A program made the translations under genes and the position numbers. A stretch of 9,988 nucleotides of DNA from an uncultured Porphyromonas sp. (lineage in GTDB: Bacteria; Bacteroidota; Bacteroidia; Bacteroidales; Porphyromonadaceae): NCBI GenBank assembly GCA_900554935.1, contig USJF01000041.1, positions 1-9,988 of the forward strand, read 5' to 3'. Of this stretch, positions 1-6,569 are shown in pieces; within the stretch, counting starts at the first letter, position 1; each line of letters starts with the position of its first letter. The notes under the pieces were generated by a model. That model was not told the DNA's origin. It searched no databases and worked only from the letters and a program-made list of their open reading frames with translations.

Positions 1-161
1 GTCTCCCGCTGCCGCCCGGCCTGGGAGGCCAGCGCCAACAGCCGGCGCATCAGCTCATCCCGCTTATCCTTTAGCAGCTTATGCCCGCGCCGCGCCGTGG
101 ATAGCTGCCGTTTGATGCGGCCCAGCTGCATGCGCGTGGCCGGCGTCATCGGCCCCGCCAT
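1..161 (-). CDS. atpD: V/A-type ATPase subunit D, N-terminal part (cut by window edge), Firmicutes-like
   Basis: Subunit D forms the coiled-coil central rotor shaft that turns inside the A3B3 hexamer of V/A-type ATPases. Only the first 53 residues are visible. They carry the diagnostic N-terminal block of the family, [20 protein letters not shown] at residues 6-25, followed at once by [12 protein letters not shown] (26-37), so the family call is secure. The start is the ATG at 161, directly abutting the atpB stop codon with no spacer, and a perfect AAGGAGG lies 8 bases upstream inside the end of atpB. Composition is very GC-rich (about 67% over 1-180), unlike the genes further right. From memory, Bacteroidota D subunits start quite differently and lack this clear [12 protein letters not shown] block, which is typical of Clostridia/Bacilli. 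The gene therefore seems to share the foreign origin of the atpB 3' end. The rest lies beyond the left edge. Confidence 0.9.
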   Translation of the reverse strand, partial: MAGPMTPATRMQLGRIKRQLSTARRGHKLLKDKRDELMRRLLALASQAGRQRE

Positions 162-1517
162 TTACGCTTCCTCCTTTTTCTCGTCGTAATAGCGCGCCAA
201 GAATTCCGGCTTGATGCGCACCAGCTCCTGCCTTGGCAGCATGCGCAGCAGCGCCCAGCCCAGGTCCAGCGTCTGTTCGATGCTGCGCTCCGTTTCAAAG
301 CCCTGGCCCAGGTATTGCTGCTCAAACGCCTCGGCAAAGGCCGCGTAAGCGCGGTCGGTCTCGGTCAGCGCCGATTCGCCCAGCACCACCATCAGCTCCG
401 CCGCGTCCCGCCCCCGGGCATAGGCGGCAAACAGCTGGTTCATGGTATCGGCATGGTCCTCCCGCGTCTTGCCCGGGCCGATGCCCTTGTCCTTGAGCCT
501 GGAAAGCGAGGGCAGCACGTCGATGGGCGGCTGGATGTGCTTTCGCTCCAGCGCACGGCTCAGTAAAATCTGCCCCTCGGTGATATACCCTGTATTGTCG
601 GGTACCGCATGGGTGATATCTCCACCGGAAAGTGTGGTGACGGCGATGATGGTGATGGACCCTCCGTCGGGGAATTGTACCGCTTTCTCGTATATCTTGG
701 CTAGGTCGGAGTAAAGGGAGCCTGGCATAGAGTCTTTGGATGGGATTTGATCCATCTTATTGGAGACAATCGCTAAGGCGTCGGCATAGTTGCTCATGTC
801 GGTTAGCAATACTAGTACCTTCTCTTTCTTTTCTACGGCGAAGTACTCGGCAGCGGTTAGTGCCATATCGGGGATCAGTAGTCGCTCTACTGATGGATCC
901 TCTGTGGTATTGACGAAGCTGACGATACGATCGAGGGCGCCAGCATTCTGGAAGGTATTGCGGAAGTAGAGGTAGTCGTCATTGGTGAGACCCATACCTC
1001 CGAGGATGATTTTATCGGACTTCGCACGCATCGCTACCGTAGCCATTACTTGGTTGTAGGGCTGGTCGGGATCGGCAAAGAATGGGATCTTTTGTCCGGT
1101 TACGAGGGAGTTATTGAGGTCGATACCAGAAATACCTGTGGCGATCAACTCTGAAGGCTGCTCGCGTCGCACTGGGTTGACTGATGGACCGCCAATCTCT
1201 ACTTCGCGGCCTTCGACCTCTGGCCCGCCATCAATGGTCTCGCCATAGGCGTTGAAGAAACGCCCTGCTAGCTGCTCGCTTACTTTGAGTGCTGGTGCGT
1301 GCCCTAGGAATATCACCTCTGCATTGGTCGGGATATCCTCTGTCCCTCTAAATATCTGTAGGGTTACTTCGTCTCCATATATCCTTACCACCTGAGCTAG
1401 CTTGCCATTGACTAGTGCTAGTTCATCAAAACCGACATCCTTGGCATTGAGGGTACAGGTTGCTTTGGTGATTTTGGTCACCTTGGTATATATTTTCTGA
1501 AAAGCTGTTGTTGTCAT
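162..1517 (-). CDS. atpB: V/A-type ATPase subunit B (non-catalytic), apparent Bacteroidota/Firmicutes mosaic
   Basis: This is the non-catalytic nucleotide-binding subunit that alternates with subunit A in the A3B3 head. The protein has 451 residues, normal for the family. It has the N-terminal barrel (about 1-75), the GGPSVNPVRR segment (109-118), and PFFADPDQPYNQ (145-156) where catalytic subunits have a P-loop, as expected for B. SLSRL at 337-341 supplies the arginine finger (R340) reaching the A-subunit site. I chose the ATG at 1517 (MTTTAFQKIYTK), 25 bases after the atpA stop, because it matches remembered Bacteroidota B subunits. An in-frame ATG at 1562 would overlap atpA by 20 bases. 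Residues 1 to about 305 look Bacteroidota. Residues from about 318 on (RALERKHIQPPIDVLPSLSR and the tail ending RIKPEFLARYYDEKKEEA) look Clostridia-like, and the GC content jumps there. The frame is intact, so if the junction is real the protein could be functional. Confidence 0.93.
   Translation of the reverse strand: MTTTAFQKIYTKVTKITKATCTLNAKDVGFDELALVNGKLAQVVRIYGDEVTLQIFRGTEDIPTNAEVIFLGHAPALKVSEQLAGRFFNAYGETIDGGPEVEGREVEIGGPSVNPVRREQPSELIATGISGIDLNNSLVTGQKIPFFADPDQPYNQVMATVAMRAKSDKIILGGMGLTNDDYLYFRNTFQNAGALDRIVSFVNTTEDPSVERLLIPDMALTAAEYFAVEKKEKVLVLLTDMSNYADALAIVSNKMDQIPSKDSMPGSLYSDLAKIYEKAVQFPDGGSITIIAVTTLSGGDITHAVPDNTGYITEGQILLSRALERKHIQPPIDVLPSLSRLKDKGIGPGKTREDHADTMNQLFAAYARGRDAAELMVVLGESALTETDRAYAAFAEAFEQQYLGQGFETERSIEQTLDLGWALLRMLPRQELVRIKPEFLARYYDEKKEEA
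170..176 (-). promoter_or_regulatory. Shine-Dalgarno site of atpD (AAGGAGG)
   Basis: On the minus strand AAGGAGG sits 8 bases before the atpD ATG at 161, within the atpB codons for KKEEA. It is a full-strength anti-16S match at ideal spacing. The other starts in the window have no comparable site, as is usual in Bacteroidota; the best is AAGGAAAG before the DUF2764 gene. This supports a non-Bacteroidota origin for this end, although Lys-Glu codons can make such a string by chance. Confidence 0.65.
555..605. other. Mosaic junction: compositional and phylogenetic breakpoint inside atpB
   Basis: Hand counts give about 66% GC for 1-540, 53% for 541-600 and about 46% for 721-840. On the minus strand the break coincides with AtpB residues about 302-321, where THAVPDNTGYITEGQI is conserved across distant V-ATPases. 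To its right, codons are mixed and AT-tolerant. To its left they are nearly all G/C-ending (for example GAC GTG CTG CCC TCG). There is no frameshift, stop codon, repeat or mobile element at the boundary. Such a seamless join within a conserved stretch fits either homologous recombination or an assembler crossing between two organisms through shared k-mers. The exact breakpoint cannot be set from this sequence alone. Confidence 0.8.
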
Positions 1518-1542
1518 ACTTTTACTATCTCTTTCAAAAGTT

Positions 1543-3309
1543 TTATTCTGCTCCCTCGTCACTTTGGTTGGCTACCAATTGATTGGCCTCTTCTAAGTAC
1601 TTCTGGAATTGCTCGCTCTTGTATTCGGAGTAATTCATCTGCTTTAGTAGGTTGATCAGTCGCTTAAAGAAGTCCGAGACCTCTTCAAAGTTGTCGAAGG
1701 CAAAGTTCTTTGCGCAGATGCCCATCACTAGTCGCATCATAAATCCTTGACGCTCGAGTGGTGTGATCTGGTCGATGTCGTCAAAGGCGTCTTGCTGGTA
1801 GATGATGAAGTCGATTAACTCCGACTTCCAGAAGGTCTCGTGGTGGTCTAGTGGCACGCCGTCATCACCTAGGATATTGATTTGCTCAGCGACTTCACGA
1901 CCTCTTAGCATGCGTCTCTTGGCCTCTTCTACTAGGTCGAGCCAGCCTTCGCCAGCACGCTTGGAGATATCTTCTCTGAACTCTGGATACTCAATATACT
2001 TGGAGTAGCTATCGATAGGGTTGACCGCGGGGTAACGCTTGCGGTCGGCGCGATCTTGCTCAAGTGCATAGAAGCACCTTGCTACCTTTTGGGTATTCTC
2101 TGTCACTGGTTCTTTGAGGTTACCACCAGCAGGGGATACGGTTCCGATAAAGGTGATAGAGCCGGTCTTGCCATTATTAAGGTAGACAAATCCTGCACGT
2201 GCGTAGAAGTTGGCAATGATAGCTGAAAGGTCCATAGGGAATCCATCTGGTCCTGGTAGCTCCTCTAGTCGGTTGGACATTTCACGAAGTGCTTGTGCCC
2301 AGCGCGAGGTGGAATCGGCCATAAGAAGCACTTTTAATCCCATGCTTCTATAGTATTCTGCCATGGTCATGGCGGTGTATACTGAGGCCTCACGTGCCGC
2401 TACTGGCATATTGGAGGTGTTGGCAACGATGATGGTACGCTCCATCAGCTTGCGTCCTGTGTGTGGATCCTCTAGCTCTGGGAACTCTTTGAATATCTCC
2501 ACTACCTCATTGGCACGCTCACCACAGGCTGCCATAATCACGATATCTGCCTCTGCTTGCTTTGAGATGGCATGCTGAAGTACGGTCTTTCCTGTACCGA
2601 AAGCACCTGGAATAAATCCTGTACCGCCTTCTACAATTGGGTTCATTGTATCAATTACACGCACCCCAGTCTCGAGCAGTCTAAAAGGTCTAGGTTTTTC
2701 TCTATAAGCGTTATTGGCTTTCTTTACTGGCCAGCGCTGCACCATAGTTACCTCATGGTCGTTGCCCTCTGCATCTTGGAGTACGGCGATCACGTGGTCT
2801 ACGTTGTATTTTCCTTCGGGAACTATGCTCTTAACGGTGTAGCTTCCTTCAAAAATAAAAGGTACCATAATCTTGTGGGGCTGGAAGTTTTCATCTACTT
2901 CACCCAACCAGCTGGCGGCCTCTACACTGTCACCTACCTTGGCAAGTGGCTTAAAAGCCCAAAGCTTTTCGCGGTCCAATGGGTCGGTATATTGCCCACG
3001 ACTGAGGAATACGCCTTCCATCTTGTCGAGGTCATTTTGAAGACCATCGTAGTTCTTTGAAAGCATACCAGGGCCAAGCTGTACCTCAAGCATATGCTGC
3101 TGGAAAGTAGCTATATCGCCCACACGCATACCACGTGTGCTTTCAAATACTTGTACAATGGCGTGATTGCCCTCCACCTTAATTACCTCTGCCATCAGGT
3201 CGCGTCCCTTCACTGTCACGTAGCAAATCTCATTTTGTGCTACTGGTCCGTCTGCAAGGATGGTCACGAGGTTGGAGACCACTCCTATCACCTTGCCAGT
3301 TGTTTTCAT
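1543..3309 (-). CDS. atpA: V/A-type ATPase catalytic subunit A
   Basis: This is the catalytic subunit that hydrolyses or synthesises ATP in the A3B3 head of a V/A-type ATPase, on the cytoplasmic side of the inner membrane. It has 588 residues, full length for the family. The N-terminal barrel (about 1-70) is followed by the non-homologous bulge region (about 110-190) that separates A subunits from F1 beta. The P-loop GAFGTGKT is at 235-242, and the catalytic glutamate is E264 in ACGERANE; most relatives have GERGNE, so A266 is a small deviation. Walker B is LLMAD ending at D332, followed by STSRWAQALRE. The C-terminal helical domain runs from about 450. The start at 3309 gives the expected MKTTGKVIGVVSNLV. 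The gene lies 24 bases after the DUF2764 stop and 25 bases before atpB. Composition matches the Bacteroidota part of the window throughout, with no sign of mosaicism. Confidence 0.97.
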   Translation of the reverse strand: MKTTGKVIGVVSNLVTILADGPVAQNEICYVTVKGRDLMAEVIKVEGNHAIVQVFESTRGMRVGDIATFQQHMLEVQLGPGMLSKNYDGLQNDLDKMEGVFLSRGQYTDPLDREKLWAFKPLAKVGDSVEAASWLGEVDENFQPHKIMVPFIFEGSYTVKSIVPEGKYNVDHVIAVLQDAEGNDHEVTMVQRWPVKKANNAYREKPRPFRLLETGVRVIDTMNPIVEGGTGFIPGAFGTGKTVLQHAISKQAEADIVIMAACGERANEVVEIFKEFPELEDPHTGRKLMERTIIVANTSNMPVAAREASVYTAMTMAEYYRSMGLKVLLMADSTSRWAQALREMSNRLEELPGPDGFPMDLSAIIANFYARAGFVYLNNGKTGSITFIGTVSPAGGNLKEPVTENTQKVARCFYALEQDRADRKRYPAVNPIDSYSKYIEYPEFREDISKRAGEGWLDLVEEAKRRMLRGREVAEQINILGDDGVPLDHHETFWKSELIDFIIYQQDAFDDIDQITPLERQGFMMRLVMGICAKNFAFDNFEEVSDFFKRLINLLKQMNYSEYKSEQFQKYLEEANQLVANQSDEGAE

Positions 3310-3333
3310 CTGTATCTTGTCTTTATTTATCTA

Positions 3334-4302
3334 TCAACTTTCGTGTGTATGCTTTGTATCTATTCGCTTGGCTTTTGCTGCCTGCTTGAGTTGCTTTTTG
3401 AAGTCTTGCATCTCCTCCCTAAACTCACTATTGAGAGAAGAGACGATCGTTTTGAAGCGTTGCTCGCCTTGAACTTTATCAAGTCTCTCCCAACGCTCAA
3501 GTATCTGTAACTTTAGGAGGTAGGTGAGCATCGCATTGATGGAGAATATGTCGGTGAAAGTCTCCTCATCCAAAAGATCCCATTTGTACTCATCGATTCT
3601 CTCTTCGCGGATAGCTAGGTCTTTCTCCTCTGCTATCTTTCGCATTTGATTAACCATCTCGCCTTCTGGTAAATAGGCTATCTCATGCCAATTGCCTTCC
3701 CTTAAGAGTTGGTGAAGAGTACTTGTCCCAAGAATGTATTGCTCTCTATTAAGTTTGAATTGATCGGCAGTCATCGCAGCAAAGATGGCAGCAATATCAT
3801 ACTCCAGGGCGAACCACTTGCGAAGGAAACGATTACCGTGCTTCTGTACGTATGAAGCATAGCCCATCAATAGCAAGTCGCTGTAGAAATAGGGTTGCTT
3901 AACTTCCTTCATCTGCTCCTCTAGGTAGGTGGTGACGAAGTCAATCATATATTGTGGGTAAATGCCTTTGGGGAGCCGTGGGTAGTCAAGCTCTTGATAG
4001 ATGGTTACAGCATTATGCTCTGCCTCTAGTCGCTTGCGTATTGAATCAATGAGAGTCCTCAGTTTTTCCTCTCCAAGAACGTAAAGCTTCTCCTTCTGCG
4101 CCGTTGCGGAATCATCTTGAAGTAGCTGTAGGAGGAGAGTATTGTCCTCACGAAGGAGCAGTAGCTCCACTTGCTGGCGATCTCGCTTAGTAGTTTGCTG
4201 AAAGAGTGTCTCTACAAAGTCTTTACTGGTGAGGGCATGAGTGCGATAGTCGCCCTTTTTGAGCATCGGAAGTTGAGCCCCTAGTGTATAGTATTCACTC
4301 AT
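3334..4302 (-). CDS. DUF2764 protein of the Bacteroidota V-type ATPase operon
   Basis: This is a 322-residue soluble protein with no signal peptide or membrane segment. I recognise it as the DUF2764-type protein found between atpE and atpA in Bacteroidota V-ATPase operons. It opens with MSEYYTLGAQLPMLKKGD and is largely helical and charged. LEYDIAAIFAAMTADQFKL (166-184) recalls the helical repeats of subunit C/d, the socket between rotor shaft and membrane ring. The C-terminus (about 297-318) is lysine-rich and helical. Subunit C normally occupies this position in other V/A operons and is otherwise absent here, so a C/d-like role is a reasonable inference, not shown by the sequence. Start at 4302: the gap from atpE is 21 bases and contains AAGGAAAG, the only SD-like site among the Bacteroidota genes. 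The family assignment is from remembered gene order and sequence. Confidence 0.82.
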   Translation of the reverse strand: MSEYYTLGAQLPMLKKGDYRTHALTSKDFVETLFQQTTKRDRQQVELLLLREDNTLLLQLLQDDSATAQKEKLYVLGEEKLRTLIDSIRKRLEAEHNAVTIYQELDYPRLPKGIYPQYMIDFVTTYLEEQMKEVKQPYFYSDLLLMGYASYVQKHGNRFLRKWFALEYDIAAIFAAMTADQFKLNREQYILGTSTLHQLLREGNWHEIAYLPEGEMVNQMRKIAEEKDLAIREERIDEYKWDLLDEETFTDIFSINAMLTYLLKLQILERWERLDKVQGEQRFKTIVSSLNSEFREEMQDFKKQLKQAAKAKRIDTKHTHES

Positions 4303-4323
4303 GGTCTTTCCTTCTTCAATAGA

Positions 4324-4938
4324 TTAAGCCTTCTCCTCTCCAGTGAATAAGATTTCACGCATGCGTGGACGCATAAATTCTGTAAAGTACTTGGTAAATG
4401 CCTCTTTGCTTACATTGATCTTGTAGTCGGCACCCTCTGGAGAGATATCAAAGTTGGCAGCTTTACCAGCTACCTCCTTGATGGTTACTCCATTATCGAG
4501 TACCTCTTTGGCTTTTGAGCGGATAAAACTCTCGAGAGCTTCGGCTTCACTTGTGGATATCTCTACCCCTTTTGAGTCCCCGCTAAGGGTCTGCTTAGCC
4601 ATCTCAAGTACTACTTGATAGAGCGACTCAGGCTTGGCGAAAGTCTCATCGATGGCTGCCTTAACCGCTTTGCCATTAATAAGGTCTGTAATCTTGAGGA
4701 GAAGAGACTCTTCAGCCCCATTGACCATATTTTTCACCTCCGTAATTGCCTGTTTTCTAATTTGATTAGCTTCTTCATTGGCGTTGGCTATAATGGCATT
4801 AGCTTTTTCTTCTGCCTTTTCCACCATTGCTTTACTCGAACGCTCTGCATTAGCTACGATTTGGCCTGCTTCTGCATCGGCCTTAGCTACGCCATCTTTG
4901 TAAATCTTCTCGGCTAATTCTTGAATTTTATTATCCAT
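4324..4938 (-). CDS. atpE: V/A-type ATPase subunit E (peripheral stalk)
   Basis: Subunit E forms, with G/H, the peripheral stalk that holds the A3B3 head against rotation. The protein has 204 residues, typical for E. Residues about 1-75 form a long alanine/glutamate/lysine-rich helix suited to coiled-coil pairing (AEKIYKDGVAKADAEAGQIV, then NAERSSKAMVEKAEEKANA). The globular C-terminal domain runs from about 85 to 200. The start is the ATG at 4938 (MDNKIQELAEKIY). There is no Shine-Dalgarno site; the upstream sequence is AT-rich (GAGTTAATAAATAGTTT). It is the first gene of the operon, after a 125-base gap holding a likely promoter. Short helical stalk proteins diverge strongly, so the call rests on helix pattern, length and operon position together. 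Confidence 0.88.
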   Translation of the reverse strand: MDNKIQELAEKIYKDGVAKADAEAGQIVANAERSSKAMVEKAEEKANAIIANANEEANQIRKQAITEVKNMVNGAEESLLLKITDLINGKAVKAAIDETFAKPESLYQVVLEMAKQTLSGDSKGVEISTSEAEALESFIRSKAKEVLDNGVTIKEVAGKAANFDISPEGADYKINVSKEAFTKYFTEFMRPRMREILFTGEEKA

Positions 4939-5063
4939 AAACTATTTATTAACTCATCCGTCGCTATTATAGGTTTTCAGAGCTAAACTCTGTGATTTTC
5001 AAAGCTACAAATAATATCTTTTACTACCAACGTATAAGGCGTTTTTTTCATCGAAACTGTTTC
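4939..5063. other. Intergenic region between the lipoprotein gene and the V-ATPase operon
   Basis: This 125-base AT-rich gap is the longest non-coding stretch here. Besides the promoter match it holds an 11-base palindrome GAAACAGTTTC right after the DUF4296 stop (5053-5063), with an arm spacing too short for a hairpin, and the small CAGAG/CTCTG inverted repeat at 4978-4992. Neither is followed by a T-run on the transcribed strand, so I see no intrinsic terminator. Read-through from the upstream genes into the ATPase operon is possible. Confidence 0.6.
5000..5030 (-). promoter_or_regulatory. Predicted Bacteroidota-type promoter of the V-ATPase operon
   Basis: Read on the minus strand, TAGCTTTG (5007-5000) fits the Bacteroidota -7 consensus TAnnTTTG exactly. 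TTGG (5030-5027) lies 19 bases upstream, where the -33 TTTG/TTG element is expected. Transcription would start near 4993-4997, leaving a leader of about 55-60 bases before atpE. The predicted leader begins with a weak 5-bp hairpin (CAGAG/CTCTG, 4992-4978). It lies in the only sizeable gap of the window, which also supports a separate V-ATPase transcription unit. It is a motif match only; the -33 part is imperfect. Confidence 0.5.
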
Positions 5064-5864
5064 TTACTCCGATGTTTCTAACTCCTCATCTGCTGGAGGT
5101 GCCTCTTCACTCCCTTGCTCCTCCTCTTTCTTCTTGGCTAAAGATAGCTGCTGAAGGTAAAGAGGTTGCTTACTCTTCTGTAGACGAAGAAATAGGGTGA
5201 AGCGAGGGTTGGGAGGTAAGCTATCTGGTAGTTGCAACTTACTCTCTAGACAAAGCCCTTTAGGTGATACAGGAGTCCCCTTTATTTTATCAAAGCGATA
5301 GCCGTCTTGATTAACAATGAGTAGTTGCACCTGCAGTTTAAGTGTATCGGGCAAAGCACCTACGCCTACTGCGCTCCAAACCAGCGTGTCTGAAGGTTGC
5401 AATTCCTCGCTATCATAAAGGGTCTGAGTATAGACATAGAGCTGCTCACTCTTCGGTATGAAGAGTCGCTTCTCCGTGGACCAAAGGCTTTCTATAGGTT
5501 CAAATCGTACTCTGTATCTATGAGTGGAGTCGGTAAGAAAGGTATCAACTAAAGCCTTAGAAGCTTCCAGTTCGGTATTGATTTGTGTGTATATATCCGA
5601 TAGCTTGTGTGCATTCGCAGAGTACCACACAAAGGAGGAGTCGTACTCCGCACGGGTTACACCATGCTTCTTAAACACCCCCTCGTAGTAGGCCTGGGCT
5701 GATGAATCAGGTTGGTAGTTTTGTTGTAGATAAGCCTCAGTTAGAATTAGATCCTTAGTGATCGCCCTCATCTTCTTCTCGCCAAGCACACTAAAGGGCT
5801 TTTGGCACTGCGTCAGAAGGAGCAGTAATGAGAGAAGTATAGCGACAAAACTAAGCTTTTTCAT
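5064..5864 (-). CDS. DUF4296 domain lipoprotein
   Basis: This is a predicted lipoprotein of unknown function, 266 residues long. The N-terminus is a type II signal peptide: MKK, a leucine-rich core (8-17), then LTQC with the lipidated cysteine at C20. Residues about 30-110 resemble the Bacteroidota DUF4296 domain, a helical region with ILTEAYLQQNY and VFKKHGVTRAEYDSSFVWY. The middle part (about 110-240) looks like beta strands. The last 25 residues are very acidic and low-complexity (EEEQGSEEAPPADEELETSE). The start at 5864 overlaps the end of lspA by 14 bases, so translation is probably coupled to it. The gene thus seems to encode a substrate of the peptidase encoded directly before it. The protein would be anchored in the inner or outer membrane; the sequence does not decide which. 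The DUF4296 call is from remembered family features. Confidence 0.8.
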   Translation of the reverse strand: MKKLSFVAILLSLLLLLTQCQKPFSVLGEKKMRAITKDLILTEAYLQQNYQPDSSAQAYYEGVFKKHGVTRAEYDSSFVWYSANAHKLSDIYTQINTELEASKALVDTFLTDSTHRYRVRFEPIESLWSTEKRLFIPKSEQLYVYTQTLYDSEELQPSDTLVWSAVGVGALPDTLKLQVQLLIVNQDGYRFDKIKGTPVSPKGLCLESKLQLPDSLPPNPRFTLFLRLQKSKQPLYLQQLSLAKKKEEEQGSEEAPPADEELETSE

Positions 5865-6552
5865 CTTCTTTCTTCACTTCCAGATCCTTTTCCTCACCTT
5901 TCTTCGAGCCACCAAGTAAATGGCTAAATGAGTGGGCATAGAATATGATAAGAGCCACGACCCCTACAGAGATGCAAGCATCGGCGAAGTTGAAAATAGG
6001 CCTAAAAAAGACTAGCTCCTGACCGCCCCAAAATGGCATCCACTCAGGCCAAGTGGTGTTGATAATAGGGAAGTAAAACATATCGACCACTTTGCCGTGA
6101 AGCCAATTGGCATATCCTCCATCTTCGGGGAAGAGTGTCGCTACTTGTCCATAGCTATGCGAGAATATTTTGCCATAGCATATGGAGTCAATGATATTTC
6201 CAACTGCTCCCGAGAAGATCGCCACCATACATAGCATAAAACCGATGGAGTACTTCTCTCTGATGATTCTAGCTACCAACCACGCAATAGCGCCACTGGC
6301 CACTATGCGAAATAGCGTAAGGAATAGCTTATCTATCACCTCCCACCCAAATGCCATCCCAGGGTTTTCGGTAAAGTAGAGGTAAAACCAATCAGTCACG
6401 TGAATACTTTCACCGAGCATCAAGTGGGTTTTAATCCATATCTTGATAACCTGGTCAATGAGCAACAACGAGAGAGCGAATAGAATAGCTATCCACGCTC
6501 GCGACTTTGTAGAGAAGCGAGTATCCAAAGCCATATTGGTTGAGCTAGCCAT
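5851..6552 (-). CDS. lspA: Lipoprotein signal peptidase (signal peptidase II), extended Bacteroidota form
   Basis: This inner-membrane aspartyl peptidase cuts signal peptides from diacylglyceryl-modified prolipoproteins, just before the lipidated cysteine. Conserved motifs appear in order: DQVIKIW (33-39), TENPGMAFG (61-69), GNIID (118-122), VVDM (155-158) and FNFAD (187-191). D157 and D191 would be the catalytic pair. Four membrane helices are evident (about 20-40, 75-97, 103-121 and 190-208). At 233 residues it is much longer than the usual ~160. The excess is two insertions, about 123-154 and 159-186 on either side of VVDM, plus a charged lysine/glutamate tail (216-233). This matches what I recall of Bacteroidota LspA. 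I used the ATG at 6552; the ATG six codons later (6534) is an alternative, and neither has a good ribosome site. It begins 17 bases after the regulator gene and overlaps the lipoprotein gene by 14. Confidence 0.95.
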   Translation of the reverse strand: MASSTNMALDTRFSTKSRAWIAILFALSLLLIDQVIKIWIKTHLMLGESIHVTDWFYLYFTENPGMAFGWEVIDKLFLTLFRIVASGAIAWLVARIIREKYSIGFMLCMVAIFSGAVGNIIDSICYGKIFSHSYGQVATLFPEDGGYANWLHGKVVDMFYFPIINTTWPEWMPFWGGQELVFFRPIFNFADACISVGVVALIIFYAHSFSHLLGGSKKGEEKDLEVKKEDEKA

Positions 6553-6569
6553 ATATATATGAGTCCCGA

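Noticed and set aside
146..714. Several overlapping plus-strand and minus-strand frames in the GC-rich left end
   Set aside because: High GC content removes stop codons from all frames. The atpB and atpD frames have clear family motifs; the others are Pro/Ala/Arg-rich shadows.
1518..1562. Upstream in-frame ATG giving atpB 15 extra residues (MTREQNKTFERDSKS)
   Set aside because: It would overlap atpA, and the extra residues do not look like the family N-terminus, which fits the ATG at 1517.
2572..3510. Two long plus-strand open frames (2572-3060 and 3094-3510) opposite atpA and the DUF2764 gene
   Set aside because: They lie fully antisense to well-supported genes, match no family I know, have compositions typical of shadow frames (rich in Cys, His, Tyr, Leu) and no start signals.
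4978..4992. Inverted repeat CAGAG-TTTAG-CTCTG as a terminator
   Set aside because: The stem is only 5 bp with no following T-run on the minus strand, and it lies just after the predicted promoter, so at most it is a weak leader hairpin.
5053..5063. Palindrome GAAACAGTTTC after the DUF4296 stop as operator or terminator
   Set aside because: It is 11 bases, AT-rich, with no room for a loop, no second copy nearby and no T-run. Chance is sufficient.
6551..6560. (AT)5 run at the lspA start codon as a slippage or phase-variation tract
   Set aside because: Only five dinucleotide units, too short to expect frequent slippage, and lspA is a housekeeping gene.
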